From: Pseudoalteromonas phenolica
GTDB taxonomy: Bacteria > Pseudomonadota > Gammaproteobacteria > Enterobacterales > Alteromonadaceae
DNA length: 64,000 bases
Direction of reading: 5' to 3'
Assembly: GCF_005886345.1 (NCBI RefSeq)
Contig: NZ_PNEC01000032.1
Location: 1-64,000 of the forward strand
Shown: positions 27,511 through 37,517 of the stretch, piece by piece
Layout of the letters: each line of letters begins with the position of its first letter
How positions within the stretch are numbered: the stretch's first letter is position 1
Program-made: the position numbers and the translations under genes
Notes under the pieces: generated by a model
The model's input: only the letters and a program-made list of their open reading frames with translations
Told to the model about the DNA's origin: nothing
Database searches by the model: none

Positions 27511-27682
27511 CTGTTATTCATAAATTGAAACAATTTATTGCCCAGAGCGTACCGCAAACAATTGCTATTTTAGGTGCGCCCATTAAAGTACCCGATCCTT
27601 TTCCTTTGGGGATAAGTGAAAACACTAACAAGCAGCTGAATCTAATAATAGAAGTTCAGCAATAATAATATTGAGGGAAACC

Positions 27683-29842
27683 ATGCGTATTAAAGCATTA
27701 ACTGCCACTATTGTGCTTGCAGCAAGCAACTTTGCTATTGCTGATGAGGGTATGTGGCAACCACATCAATTACCAGAATTAGAATCTGTGTTAAAACAAA
27801 AAGGGTTAGAAATTGATGTTAAATCGATTTCTAAACTAACAGAATTCCCAATGAATGCAGTGATCAGCCTAGGTGGTTGTACGGCTTCATTTGTCTCACC
27901 AAAAGGCCTAGTAGTTACAAACCACCATTGTGCTTACGGTTCAATTCAGTACAACTCAACTACTGATAACAACATTTTAGAAAATGGCTTCTTAGCGAAA
28001 ACACCATCAGAAGACTTACCTGCAGCGCCGGGCTCACGCGTTTATGTGACTGAAGAAGTGACAGATGTGACTACAAAGGTAAACCAAGGCACAGATGGTC
28101 TATCGGGTAAAGCACGTTACGAAGCAATTGATAAAAATCGTAAAGCGCTAGTTGCTGAGTGTGAAGCAGATGGCAGTTACCGCTGTAACGTCTACACCTT
28201 CCACGGTGGTCTTGAGTACTACCTAATCAAATCACTTGAAATCAAAGATGTACGTCTAGCTTACACGCCAGCGATGGGCGTTGGTAAATATGGTGGTGAT
28301 ATCGATAACTGGATGTGGCCCCGTCATACTGGCGACTTTGCTTTCTATCGCGCTTATGTCGGTAAAGACGGTAAACCGGCAGAGTACTCAAAAGACAATG
28401 TGCCATTTGCATCTGACTCATTCTTAAGCGTGAGCGCTAAGGGCGTCCAAGAAGGTGACTTTGTGATGGTAACTGGTTACCCAGGTCGTACAAACCGTTA
28501 CCGTATTGCTACTGAAGTTGATTACGTTTTCAATACAGCGTACCCGTTAGCACGCAAGCACAACTCTAAGTATGTGGAACTGATTGAAGAAAATGCACCT
28601 GAAGGTTCTCAAGCGCGCATCGCTTATGAGAGTACCATTGCAGGTTACAACAACTACATCAAGAACTATGGCTCTATGATCGAGAGCTTTAAAAAAGGCT
28701 CGATGTACTCACGCAAGCAACAGTTTGAAAAAGACTTGGCAGCTTGGATCAACGCAGACAGCGACCGCAAGGCAAAATATGGCTCAGTGTTATCTGATCT
28801 AAGTAAATTAGTGGCTGAGTCTCAAGAGCACAATCAACGTGACCGTATGTTAGGTTATGTACATCGTTCACAAATGATTTCTACTGCACGTAAGCTTTAT
28901 CGTTTAGCTTATGAAAAACAAAAGCCAGATGCAGAGCGTGAGCGCGGTTATCAAGTTCGCGATTTACCAAGGTTTAAAGCTGGCCTCAGCCGTATGACTC
29001 GTCGTTATGATGAAACGGTAGACAAGGCCATCTTACTTCACTTCTTAGAGTTATATGCTGCATTGCCAAAGTCAGAGCGTTTAGTTGAAGTTGATAAGGC
29101 ATTTAATCTAACTAATGGCTTTAATAAAGCGAAACAAAAAGCACTGTTAGATGACATGTATGCAAACTCTAAACTGGCTGATGAAAAAGCGCGTTTATGG
29201 ATGGCAGATCTTGAGTTTTCACAAATTAACGCAAGTGTAGATCCATTCCTTCAATATGCTAAAGCCATCTTTACTGTGATGAAGCAAATTGAAAATCAAG
29301 ACAAGGAGCTTGCGGGTAAACAGCAAGCGGCTCGCCCGGCATTAATGGAAGCCATCATTGCGTATAATAAATCACTAGGTAAGCCTGTTTATGCTGATGC
29401 AAACAGCACATTACGTGTTACTTACGGTACCGTTGGCGGTTATTCACCTCAAGACGGTCTAGTAGCGACACCGTTTACTTCTCTTGAAGGTTTACTAGCT
29501 AAAAACACCGGTGTTGAGCCGTTCAATTCACCAGAGAAACAGAATGAATTGATCAAGCAAAAACTTTATGGTGCATACACAGGTGGCATGAATACAGTAC
29601 CTGTTAACTTCTTATCAAATATAGATACAACGGGCGGTAACTCAGGTTCTCCAACACTGAACGGTAAAGCTGAACTAGTTGGCTTATTATTCGATGGTGT
29701 GTACGAAAGTATCATTGGTGACTGGGATTATGACGCCAACCTGAATCGCTCTATCCACGTAGATTCACGTTATATGCTTTGGGTAATGGACAAAGTAGAT
29801 AATGCACAAAATCTACTGAAAGAAATGAACATTGTAAAATAA
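27683..29842 (+). CDS. S46-family dipeptidyl-peptidase (DPP7/11 type)
   Basis: 719 residues with a signal peptide ending in AIADEG. Catalytic triad: His in VVTNHHCAYG, Asp in YGGDIDNWMWPRHTGDF, Ser in GGNSGSPTLNG near the C-terminus. S46 enzymes take dipeptides off the N-terminus of peptides in the periplasm and are used in protein feeding. ATG 27683 with ribosome site gaggga; upstream TTG unlikely. Together with the M3 and M28 enzymes in the window it gives a periplasmic peptide-degradation set. Confidence 0.9.
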   Translation: MRIKALTATIVLAASNFAIADEGMWQPHQLPELESVLKQKGLEIDVKSISKLTEFPMNAVISLGGCTASFVSPKGLVVTNHHCAYGSIQYNSTTDNNILENGFLAKTPSEDLPAAPGSRVYVTEEVTDVTTKVNQGTDGLSGKARYEAIDKNRKALVAECEADGSYRCNVYTFHGGLEYYLIKSLEIKDVRLAYTPAMGVGKYGGDIDNWMWPRHTGDFAFYRAYVGKDGKPAEYSKDNVPFASDSFLSVSAKGVQEGDFVMVTGYPGRTNRYRIATEVDYVFNTAYPLARKHNSKYVELIEENAPEGSQARIAYESTIAGYNNYIKNYGSMIESFKKGSMYSRKQQFEKDLAAWINADSDRKAKYGSVLSDLSKLVAESQEHNQRDRMLGYVHRSQMISTARKLYRLAYEKQKPDAERERGYQVRDLPRFKAGLSRMTRRYDETVDKAILLHFLELYAALPKSERLVEVDKAFNLTNGFNKAKQKALLDDMYANSKLADEKARLWMADLEFSQINASVDPFLQYAKAIFTVMKQIENQDKELAGKQQAARPALMEAIIAYNKSLGKPVYADANSTLRVTYGTVGGYSPQDGLVATPFTSLEGLLAKNTGVEPFNSPEKQNELIKQKLYGAYTGGMNTVPVNFLSNIDTTGGNSGSPTLNGKAELVGLLFDGVYESIIGDWDYDANLNRSIHVDSRYMLWVMDKVDNAQNLLKEMNIVK

Positions 29843-29860
29843 CAGTTAGTTCTAAACATA

Positions 29861-29890
29861 AAAAAGCGCTGGCTTCCGCCAGCGCTTTTT
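29861..29890 (+). terminator. Rho-independent terminator
   Basis: Stem aaaaagcgctggc / gccagcgcttttt with loop ttcc, 19 bp after the S46 gene. The rest of 29891-30186 is AT-rich sequence without a supportable gene, apart from the inverted repeat at 30115-30136. Confidence 0.9.
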
Positions 29891-30114
29891 ATTTTATAAC
29901 AATAACCTACCATTAATTCTGTCCATTCAACTTAAATTTTAAAGTTATCAAACTGATTATTTTTTAACAAAAATTACTTTACATTAAATGTACCTATGTT
30001 AAAAAGTAACGGTTGCTTTATTATTAAAAGTTAAAAAGTAACATTAATAACTGAGCGGGCAAATATTATTACATAAGACAATGTAATCTTTGCCTTAAAT
30101 TCAAGGGGTACGTT

Positions 30115-30136
30115 ATACCAATGATTAATTTGGTAT
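30115..30136. promoter_or_regulatory. Inverted repeat upstream of the TonB receptor
   Basis: ataccaa / ttggtat arms, 22 bp in total, 50 bp upstream of the TonB receptor start. Its position is fitting for an operator of the receptor gene. No regulator can be assigned from sequence. Confidence 0.35.
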
Positions 30137-30186
30137 GAGTAGTTGTATTACTTGCTCACTGGTTTATGAAAAAAGAGATTATAAAA

Positions 30187-33100
30187 ATGTCAAAACTAGT
30201 CATCGATACAGGATACAATCAAAATAAACGAACAAGGCTCAGCCTTGCCGTTGCTTATGCGTTAATGGGGTTAAGCCCGCTTTTTGTTGCTGCGAATGCG
30301 TCGGCAGAAAATGACAACGCTGCCAAAAAAGATGAAAAAATCGAAGTCATTGAAGTCAGTGGCATTCGTGGCAGTATTAACAGCGCACAAAACATTAAGC
30401 GCTTTGCTGATACCGTTAAAGATGTGATCACCGCATCTGATATTGGCGCATTACCTGATAAATCGGTGACAGAGGCATTACAGCGTGTCCCTGGTGTAAC
30501 CATTGAACGTTTTGCTTCTTCAGACGATCCAAAGCATTATGCCGATGAAGGTACGGGTGTTTTAGTTCGTGGTTTAGACAGAGTTCGTTCAGAAGTGAAC
30601 GGTCGTGATGCATTCAGTGCTAACCCCAATGGGGGCTTAAGCTATGAAGATTTTCCTGCTGAGTTACTGGGAGCCGTTGAAGTTGTTAAAAACCAGACCG
30701 CAGATCTTATTTCAGGCGGCATATCGGGCACTGTAAACTTACTTACTCGCAAGCCATTCGATTCTGACGAGCAGTTAATTTCAGTGAATGCCAAAGCCAA
30801 TTATGGTGATTATAGAGGTGAAGTAACCCCGTCTTTTTCAGCGCTATTTTCTGATACTTGGGACACCAATTCAGGCAAGTTTGGTTTCTTGATTGCCGCA
30901 TCTCAATCTGAATATCAAACTCGTGGTGATGGCGTTGGTCTAGGTAATTTCCATTCGCGTGGTGATTCATTTGTACCAACTTTAGATCAGTGGGGTGGGA
31001 TCACCGGCGTTGCTCCATCATCACCGGTTGATGGTCCAGCACTACCAGGTCAACCTGCTGGTAGTGTTTGGCATGTACCAGTGGCTATTCATATGAGTAC
31101 CGCAGATAACGATCGTAAACGTCAAGGTTTGACGTCTTCCTTGCAGTGGGCAAATGACGATGAAACCATAGTCGCAACCATTGAGCATATTCGTTCAAAA
31201 GCGTCATTAGAGTGGAATGAACGTCAAATTGGTCAGGCAGCACAGGGCTTTAAGGGATTTATGGGGTCATCACAAAATTGGCAAGATGATGCAGCCAATG
31301 GTTATCCTCTAACAACCAGTAATAATTTTGTGACTTCAGGCATTGCGCTGGGTGTTAGCCCTGAAACACCATTTTTCTATCGCAGTCGTTGGAATTACAA
31401 CGAAAATACAGTAAACGACACATCCTTCAAGTTGACACTGAAACCGATTGATAGGCTGACAATTGATTTTGACTATCAAATGATTGATTCAGAAAAACAC
31501 CGTCAAGACTACAGCATGTCAGGTCAGACAAGAGGTAACCATGTACATGTGGTTTCTCCTTACTTCTTAGACATGCGTGGCAGCAGACCAATTGTTGAGT
31601 TTTTAAGCGACAACATCATGACTGCAGGCTGGTCACCAAATGAAGATTGGAATGGGCCTGTGCCAAACTTATTTTTAGGCAGTGGCATGGAGCAGGTTGA
31701 ACACAATACAGCCGAGGCAGATAGCTACAAAATTGATTTTAAATATGAATTAGATGGTAACTTCACGAGTATCAGTGCCGGCGCATACATGTCTGATAAA
31801 GATTTAACCGTTCGTGATACCGCTTACGAAGGCTGGTCTGCAATTGGTACCCCTTGGAATCAATATGACCGTAATGCGGCCGCAGCAATTAATCGTCCAG
31901 AGTTATTTGAGCGCGTTGATTTTGCTGATTATTACAACGGTCAGGTTTTGGTGGGTAACGTAAATAACTTCTTATTTCCGAAAATGGACTTAGTCAGAGA
32001 TTATGCAAACTCTTTGCGTCAGGGTTGTAAAGACGGTTGGCACAACGCGACTAACAGCGCTGCAAACAACGGCGTTTGTTCTGGCACATATGTACCTTAT
32101 GAAGATAAAGCAGACCGTGTTGAAGGGCCATTTGCAGCGCATAATATCAGTGCAAGTAACGAAAAACGCACCGAGTTTTATGTTAGAGGTGACTTTGATT
32201 TTGAGCTAAATGACATCCCAGTTGTGGGTAATGTGGGTCTTCGATATATCAACTATCAGCTACAATCAACCGGCGCAGTAGTTCGCCCAGCGACGATCAA
32301 GCGCGGTGAAGAAGGTACATCGTTAAATACGGTGATACAGCAAGCAGAGTATAAACGTTATTATGACCTAGCTAATGGTGAGTCGCAGCTAAGCACCGTT
32401 GATGGCACTGATTACAGCACCATCTTACCAAGCCTTAATTTAAGTTTTGGTGTTACTGAAGATGTAGTTGTGCGCTTTGGTGCATCAAAAGCAGTGTTTT
32501 ATCCAAGCTTAGTTGATGCTCGTAATATCAGCATCATTAATCTTGATTACACACGCAGATTACAAACTCCAGGTGCTGATTACGATGAGGACAATAATCC
32601 AGTTGTAGGTATTGATGATATAGAAGTCACGGCATTATCAGGCAATCCAAACATTGAGCCTGAAGAAGCGGTCAACTTCGACTTAACAACAGAGTGGTAT
32701 TTTGCCGACGCGGGTTATATCACTTTCGGTTTATTCCACAAGAAACTTGATAACATCATCCGAAATCGTGCATTCGATATGGACGTCACTTTTAACGATG
32801 AAAAGTACGACATTTCTGCGTATGGGCCTGCTAACACCGGGTCTGGCACCATTCAAGGTGCAGAATTCTCTTACTCTCAGTTTTACGACATGTTACCGGG
32901 TGCTTGGGGCGGCTTAGGTCTACAGTTTAACTTTACTTACATTGATCAAGACGGCTTACAAGATCCAAATGAGGTATCCGAAGGTACACTGGCTTTCAAC
33001 GAAAATGGCGACCCGATCACCGATAATCGAAACACTTTCAGAGTCTTTAGTGGTTTACCGCTACAGGGCTACTCAGATACAAACTTGAACATCGTGGGTA

Positions 33101-33396
33101 TGTATGAGTTCGATAAGATTTCTATGCGTGTCGCTTATACTTGGCGTTCAGAATACTTATTGACCCTGCGTGAATCAGAAGAGTACGTACCTGCGTATGC
33201 TGAGGCAACAGGCATGATGGATGCAAGTATTTACTACACCATTAACGACAATTGGAAAGTGGGCTTTGAGGCAAGTAATTTACTTGATACAGAAACCAAG
33301 ACCCAATACCAAATGGATCAGGCTGGCACCAGAACACAAGCACTTAACTTTACGACTGACAGACGTTATGCGTTAAGTGTTCGTGCGACTTTCTAA
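30187..33396 (+). CDS. TonB-dependent receptor, chito-oligosaccharide type
   Basis: About 1069 residues. Signal peptide ends near ASAEN. TonB-box-like segment EVIEVSGIRGS, plug domain with VITASDIGALPDKSVTEALQRVPGVTIER, and a beta-barrel ending in the aromatic C-terminus (YALSVRATF). The alignment style is that of carbohydrate-specific receptors of marine gammaproteobacteria. Placed just before the oxidised-GlcNAc genes, it likely imports C1-oxidised chitooligosaccharides across the outer membrane (inference). ATG at 30187 rather than 30166, since the former has an aagag ribosome site. It has its own terminator. Confidence 0.85.
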   Translation: MSKLVIDTGYNQNKRTRLSLAVAYALMGLSPLFVAANASAENDNAAKKDEKIEVIEVSGIRGSINSAQNIKRFADTVKDVITASDIGALPDKSVTEALQRVPGVTIERFASSDDPKHYADEGTGVLVRGLDRVRSEVNGRDAFSANPNGGLSYEDFPAELLGAVEVVKNQTADLISGGISGTVNLLTRKPFDSDEQLISVNAKANYGDYRGEVTPSFSALFSDTWDTNSGKFGFLIAASQSEYQTRGDGVGLGNFHSRGDSFVPTLDQWGGITGVAPSSPVDGPALPGQPAGSVWHVPVAIHMSTADNDRKRQGLTSSLQWANDDETIVATIEHIRSKASLEWNERQIGQAAQGFKGFMGSSQNWQDDAANGYPLTTSNNFVTSGIALGVSPETPFFYRSRWNYNENTVNDTSFKLTLKPIDRLTIDFDYQMIDSEKHRQDYSMSGQTRGNHVHVVSPYFLDMRGSRPIVEFLSDNIMTAGWSPNEDWNGPVPNLFLGSGMEQVEHNTAEADSYKIDFKYELDGNFTSISAGAYMSDKDLTVRDTAYEGWSAIGTPWNQYDRNAAAAINRPELFERVDFADYYNGQVLVGNVNNFLFPKMDLVRDYANSLRQGCKDGWHNATNSAANNGVCSGTYVPYEDKADRVEGPFAAHNISASNEKRTEFYVRGDFDFELNDIPVVGNVGLRYINYQLQSTGAVVRPATIKRGEEGTSLNTVIQQAEYKRYYDLANGESQLSTVDGTDYSTILPSLNLSFGVTEDVVVRFGASKAVFYPSLVDARNISIINLDYTRRLQTPGADYDEDNNPVVGIDDIEVTALSGNPNIEPEEAVNFDLTTEWYFADAGYITFGLFHKKLDNIIRNRAFDMDVTFNDEKYDISAYGPANTGSGTIQGAEFSYSQFYDMLPGAWGGLGLQFNFTYIDQDGLQDPNEVSEGTLAFNENGDPITDNRNTFRVFSGLPLQGYSDTNLNIVGMYEFDKISMRVAYTWRSEYLLTLRESEEYVPAYAEATGMMDASIYYTINDNWKVGFEASNLLDTETKTQYQMDQAGTRTQALNFTTDRRYALSVRATF

Positions 33397-33406
33397 GTCA
33401 TTCATC

Positions 33407-33440
33407 TACCAGCTCTGTTTTTAGCAGAGCTGGTATTTTT
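33407..33440 (+). terminator. Rho-independent terminator after the receptor gene
   Basis: Stem taccagctctg / cagagctggta, loop of seven bases, then five T. It separates the receptor transcript from the following operon. Confidence 0.9.
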
Positions 33441-33524
33441 ATGACTAAAAGTTTAGTTTTGTTTTACAAAGCGTGTTCTAAGTTTTTGTGAACATGATTT
33501 ATTGCGTGTTGGTAGAGGTTAGCT

Positions 33525-34751
33525 GTGTCAGAGCTTATTAAAGGGAGTGGTTGCAATGTGCAACTACAAACCGCCGGTTGGGATATTTTACAAGAGCAAG
33601 TTAGCTTGCCTGTGGCCGTTGTTCAGCAGAAAAAAGTAAACCAAAATGCCAAATGGATGGCAGAGTTTGCTAGTAAACATAACATGTTACTTGCACCTCA
33701 TGGTAAAACTACCATGTCGACAGAGTTGTTTGCACAGCAACTCGAAGCCGGCGCTTGGGGGATAACTTTGGCCACTGTTCCACAGGTAAGCTGTGCGATT
33801 GAAGCGGGTATTTCTCGTATCCTTATGGCGAATCAGTTAGTGGGTCGTTTTCACTTTGAGCAAGTTGCAAATTGGCTATCATCCACATCATTAGAGTTTT
33901 ACTGCTTTGCTGATTCAGAAGAAAACTTACGAGCGCTTGGCGCATTTTTCGCTGAACGCAATTTAACCCTAAATATCTTACTTGAAGTAGGTATAAAGGG
34001 TGGACGTTGTGGATTACGTTCAGCAAAGGATATTTCAAGTTTAGTCTCGACCTGTAAACAATATTCAAGTTTAAATTTAATGGGCCTAGCATTCTATGAA
34101 GGGGTGATCAGCGGTGAGCACCCTGAGCAACAAGTGGCTGATTTTGTGAGCGACGTTATTACGCTTGCGCAGCACATAGCGTTGGAAGGAGGCTTTGATA
34201 CCCAGATACCTATTATTACAGGTGCAGGTTCAGCCTGGTATGACATAGTTGCAAAAACATTTTCAGAGCATGGGTTTGCACACAGATTTAGAATTGTTTT
34301 ACGCCCCGGTTGTTATTTAATACATGACACAGGTATCTATCATCAGGCTCAGCAAGCAGTGCTATCAAGGAGCCAATTGGCGTGTGACATTGCTGGTAAC
34401 CTTCAGTCCAGCTTAAGTGTCTGGGCTTATGTGTTATCAGTGCCTGAGCCGGGTCTAGCTATTATTGGAATGGGCAAGCGTGATGTGGCCTTTGATGCGG
34501 GCTTTCCAACAACAGAGTTGATTTATTCGCCTAAAACAGCTGTGCTTTCAACGCCCACTGCTGAATTTCAAATTGTAAAAATCATGGATCAACACAGCAT
34601 GCTGCGTTATCCCGAACAGCAAGCTTTACAAGTCGGTGACATGCTCAATTTCTCAACTTCACACCCTTGCCTTACATTCGATAAATGGCGGCAGATTGGT
34701 ATTGTCGAACATGATTGGGTGATCACTAAGACGATTTCAACACAATTTTAA
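33525..34751 (+). CDS. PLP-dependent D-amino-acid/D-glucosaminate deaminase-type enzyme
   Basis: 408 residues, GTG start. Fold-type III PLP enzyme (alanine racemase-like barrel): Schiff-base Lys61 in APHGKTTMS, phosphate-binding GAGSAW, and C-terminal zinc/metal ligands H and C in STSHPCLTF, as in D-serine deaminase and D-threonine aldolase. D-glucosaminate dehydratase, which makes 2-keto-3-deoxygluconate, is of this family. In this operon the likely reaction is D-glucosaminate to 2-keto-3-deoxygluconate plus ammonia. A plain D-serine or D-threonine enzyme is the alternative. Confidence 0.78.
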   Translation: MSELIKGSGCNVQLQTAGWDILQEQVSLPVAVVQQKKVNQNAKWMAEFASKHNMLLAPHGKTTMSTELFAQQLEAGAWGITLATVPQVSCAIEAGISRILMANQLVGRFHFEQVANWLSSTSLEFYCFADSEENLRALGAFFAERNLTLNILLEVGIKGGRCGLRSAKDISSLVSTCKQYSSLNLMGLAFYEGVISGEHPEQQVADFVSDVITLAQHIALEGGFDTQIPIITGAGSAWYDIVAKTFSEHGFAHRFRIVLRPGCYLIHDTGIYHQAQQAVLSRSQLACDIAGNLQSSLSVWAYVLSVPEPGLAIIGMGKRDVAFDAGFPTTELIYSPKTAVLSTPTAEFQIVKIMDQHSMLRYPEQQALQVGDMLNFSTSHPCLTFDKWRQIGIVEHDWVITKTISTQF

Positions 34752-34760
34752 AGGATTCTA

Positions 34761-35633
34761 ATGGACATAATAAGTAAAATAAAAGAAGGCCTAGGGCACT
34801 TTAGTCCGGCAGAAGATAGAGTGGCAAGATTGATTTTAGCCGAGCTTAACTTCGCTGCGAGTGCATCTATAAACGAACTCGCTGATAAGGCTGAAGTCAG
34901 TCATGCAAGTATCACTCGCCTTGCAAAAAGTTTAGGCTGTGACAATGTTCGTGACTTGAAGTTTCGTTTAACACAATCAGCAGCGATCGGTGAGCGGTTT
35001 ACCAACTTAGAAATAGTAGAGAAGAAGCAACTTTCTCATGTTTACACATCGATCCAAGAAATTTTAGAGCTCAATGCTGGGTTAATCAATGAAGCCATCG
35101 TAGAGCAGGCCAGCAGTGTTGTGTGTAACGCCAGACATTGTTTGATTTTCGGTGTCGGTGGTGGCAGCAGTATGCTTGCTCAAGAGTGTCAAAATCGTTT
35201 TTTTAGACTTGACGTACTTGCTAATGCGCACAACGATCCGATGATGATGCGCATGGCAGCGTCTACGGTGAACAAAGACGATGTGGTGATTTGCTTATCA
35301 TTAAGTGGTGTATCACCGGATGTCATGGATGCCGCAAAAATTGCCAAAGAATATGGAGCACATATCATTACGGTTTGCCCTGATAGCGAACTGTCGCAAT
35401 TTGCTGATTTTCACTTACCTATTAAAACTCAAGAAAGCGATTATATTTTCAAGCCCAGTGCGGCACGTTACGTGATGATGGCGGCATTGGATATTCTCTC
35501 AAGTGAAGTGGCGATGCGTAATCAAAGGCGTTCTAAAGAGAAGTTACGTCGTCTTAAAATTCAACTCGATCTTCATCGTGATAAAAATAGTGATATGCCA
35601 CCTGCTGATAAACGTTTTCCGCTTGGAGATTAA
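34761..35633 (+). CDS. RpiR-family regulator
   Basis: 290 residues. N-terminal HTH_6 domain (SPAEDRVARLILAEL, INELADKAEVSHASITRLAKSLG) and a C-terminal SIS sugar-isomerase-type effector domain (LIFGVGGGSSMLAQECQNRFFRL, VICLSLSGVSPD). RpiR proteins sense phosphorylated sugars, so here the ligand may be a keto-deoxy-gluconate phosphate or a related intermediate. It sits inside the catabolic operon, nine bases after the deaminase and sharing one base with the deacetylase gene, so it probably controls this operon. Confidence 0.88.
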   Translation: MDIISKIKEGLGHFSPAEDRVARLILAELNFAASASINELADKAEVSHASITRLAKSLGCDNVRDLKFRLTQSAAIGERFTNLEIVEKKQLSHVYTSIQEILELNAGLINEAIVEQASSVVCNARHCLIFGVGGGSSMLAQECQNRFFRLDVLANAHNDPMMMRMAASTVNKDDVVICLSLSGVSPDVMDAAKIAKEYGAHIITVCPDSELSQFADFHLPIKTQESDYIFKPSAARYVMMAALDILSSEVAMRNQRRSKEKLRRLKIQLDLHRDKNSDMPPADKRFPLGD

Positions 35634-37111
35634 TGATTGTGAAATACACTTCAGCAGATTTCATCATTCGTGGTGCGCGCGTCTTTATTGGTAAAGATAA
35701 CCCCATCGAGCAGCTCGATGTTGCAGTGAAAAACGACATTATTATTGCAGTTGCTAAAAAGTTGAACATGCAAGCAAAGTTAGTGATTAAAGCCGATGGG
35801 CTGGTGTTGTCGCCGGGTTTTATTGACGTGCATACCCATGACGATCTTGAAGTGTTAAGAAAACCCTCTGTGCCCGCAAAGTTAAGCCAAGGTGTCACAA
35901 CTGTAATTGCAGGCAATTGTGGGATCAGTGCAGTGCCAACCAGTGTCAAAAGCGGTTTACGCGACCCTATTAATTTACTAGGGGCGAAAAATGAGTTTGT
36001 TTATCCAGAGTTAAAGGACTATAGAAGCGCATTTGTAAAGGCGAAACCCAGTGTCAATTTAGCCATGTTAATTGGTCATATTAGCCTTCGTGCGCAAGTG
36101 ATGGACAATTTAGAACGTGCAGCCACAGACTCAGAAATTGAGCAAATGCAGGGGTTATTAGAGCGGGCGATGTCACAAGGTGCATTGGGTTTAAGTACCG
36201 GGCTTGCTTATTACAATGCAAAACAAGCCAGCGAATATGAAGTAAACCAACTGGCGAAAGTTGTAACCCCGTTTGATGGCCTTTATACCACGCATTTACG
36301 AACTGAATTTCAGGGGATCATCGATGCCATGGATGAAGCGTTTGCGACGGCAAAACAGGCCGAATTGCCATTAGTGATTTCTCATATTAAATGTGCGGGA
36401 AAAGAAAACTGGGGTCGTTCAGAAGAGGTGCTTGCGCATTTTGAGCAACAAAAACAGCATCAACATATTGGCTGCGATTGTTACCCATACGCGGCCAGTT
36501 CAAGTACATTAGATTTAAAGCAAGTCAATGAAGGTACAGATATTTTTATTACTTGGTCTGAATCATTTCCAGACATGGCAAAACAGCATTTAAAAGACAT
36601 CGCTAGGCAATGGGATCTAACTCAATTAGAGGCGGCGAAACGGCTGCAACCTGCAGGTGCGGTCTATCACTGTATGCAAGAATCTGATGTGCAAACTTTT
36701 TTAGGCTATGAGCATAGTATGGTGGGCTCTGATGGACTTCCTTGCGACCCTCATCCTCACCCAAGGCTGTGGGGTACATTTCCTAGAGTGCTAGGGCATT
36801 ATTGCAGAGAAGAGCAATTACTGTCATTGGAGCTTGCTTTACATAAAATGACAGCGCTGCCAGCTTCACATTTTAAATTACAAAAACGCGGCAAAATTGA
36901 AATCGGTTATTTTGCTGATTTGGTTTTATTCGACCCTGAGAAAATCATTGATAATGCAAATTATAGCGAGCCAAAACAAAGCGCTACAGGTATTCAAACT
37001 GTTTGGGTTAATGGTGTAGAGAGCTTTAATGTCAAGCAATGCAGTAACGCGCATGCACCAGAGGGGCGAGCTGGACGTTTTTTAACAAGACATAATCATA
37101 AAAACTATTAG
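35633..37111 (+). CDS. D-aminoacylase-family N-acyl deacetylase
   Basis: 492 residues. Amidohydrolase with metal site DVHTHDD (H67, H69), the Cys96 zinc ligand in AGNCGISAVP, later histidines in HLRTEF and ISHIKCAG, and metal Asp in GSDGLPCDPHPHPRLWG. Known members deacylate N-acyl-D-amino acids. N-acetyl-D-glucosaminate is chemically an N-acetylated amino acid, and in the oxidative chitin pathway the deacetylase is of this family, so acetate plus D-glucosaminate is the likely output. The start ATG overlaps the stop of the RpiR gene (taatg). Confidence 0.85.
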   Translation: MIVKYTSADFIIRGARVFIGKDNPIEQLDVAVKNDIIIAVAKKLNMQAKLVIKADGLVLSPGFIDVHTHDDLEVLRKPSVPAKLSQGVTTVIAGNCGISAVPTSVKSGLRDPINLLGAKNEFVYPELKDYRSAFVKAKPSVNLAMLIGHISLRAQVMDNLERAATDSEIEQMQGLLERAMSQGALGLSTGLAYYNAKQASEYEVNQLAKVVTPFDGLYTTHLRTEFQGIIDAMDEAFATAKQAELPLVISHIKCAGKENWGRSEEVLAHFEQQKQHQHIGCDCYPYAASSSTLDLKQVNEGTDIFITWSESFPDMAKQHLKDIARQWDLTQLEAAKRLQPAGAVYHCMQESDVQTFLGYEHSMVGSDGLPCDPHPHPRLWGTFPRVLGHYCREEQLLSLELALHKMTALPASHFKLQKRGKIEIGYFADLVLFDPEKIIDNANYSEPKQSATGIQTVWVNGVESFNVKQCSNAHAPEGRAGRFLTRHNHKNY

Positions 37112-37121
37112 CGAGGAAGTT

Positions 37122-37508
37122 ATGAGCATAAGAAGAATCGGTGCCGAAGGCGGAACGGGCACGGGCGGACAGCATTTACCTTTTTCCAGAGCCGTTGAGG
37201 CCGGTGGTTGGTTAAAAGTTTCTGGACAAACGCCGATGAAGGACGGTGAAGTGGTTGAAGGCGGCATTATTGAACAGTCGCGATTGGCTATTAATAATTG
37301 CATTGAAATTATGACCGAAGCTGGTTATGGCCTTGAGCATGTTACGCATGTTTCGGTGGTTTTGACAGATGCTCGTTACTTCCAATCTTTTAATAAAGTT
37401 TTTGCTGAGGTATTTGGCACGCATCCTCCTGCGAGGATCTGTATGGTGGCGGATCTTGTGGTGGACTGTAAGGTCGAAGTCGATGTCACTTGTTACAAAG
37501 GCAATTAA
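37122..37508 (+). CDS. RidA-family enamine/imine deaminase
   Basis: 128 residues, one YjgF/RidA domain: GGWLKVSGQTPM, the region HVSVVLTDARYFQSFNKVF and the active-site Arg in HPPARICMVADLVVDCKVEVDV. RidA speeds the hydrolysis of reactive enamine/imine intermediates that PLP dehydratases release. It therefore fits well as a partner of the upstream PLP deaminase. Ten bases after the deacetylase gene. Confidence 0.88.
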   Translation: MSIRRIGAEGGTGTGGQHLPFSRAVEAGGWLKVSGQTPMKDGEVVEGGIIEQSRLAINNCIEIMTEAGYGLEHVTHVSVVLTDARYFQSFNKVFAEVFGTHPPARICMVADLVVDCKVEVDVTCYKGN

Positions 37509-37517
37509 AACCTAGTT

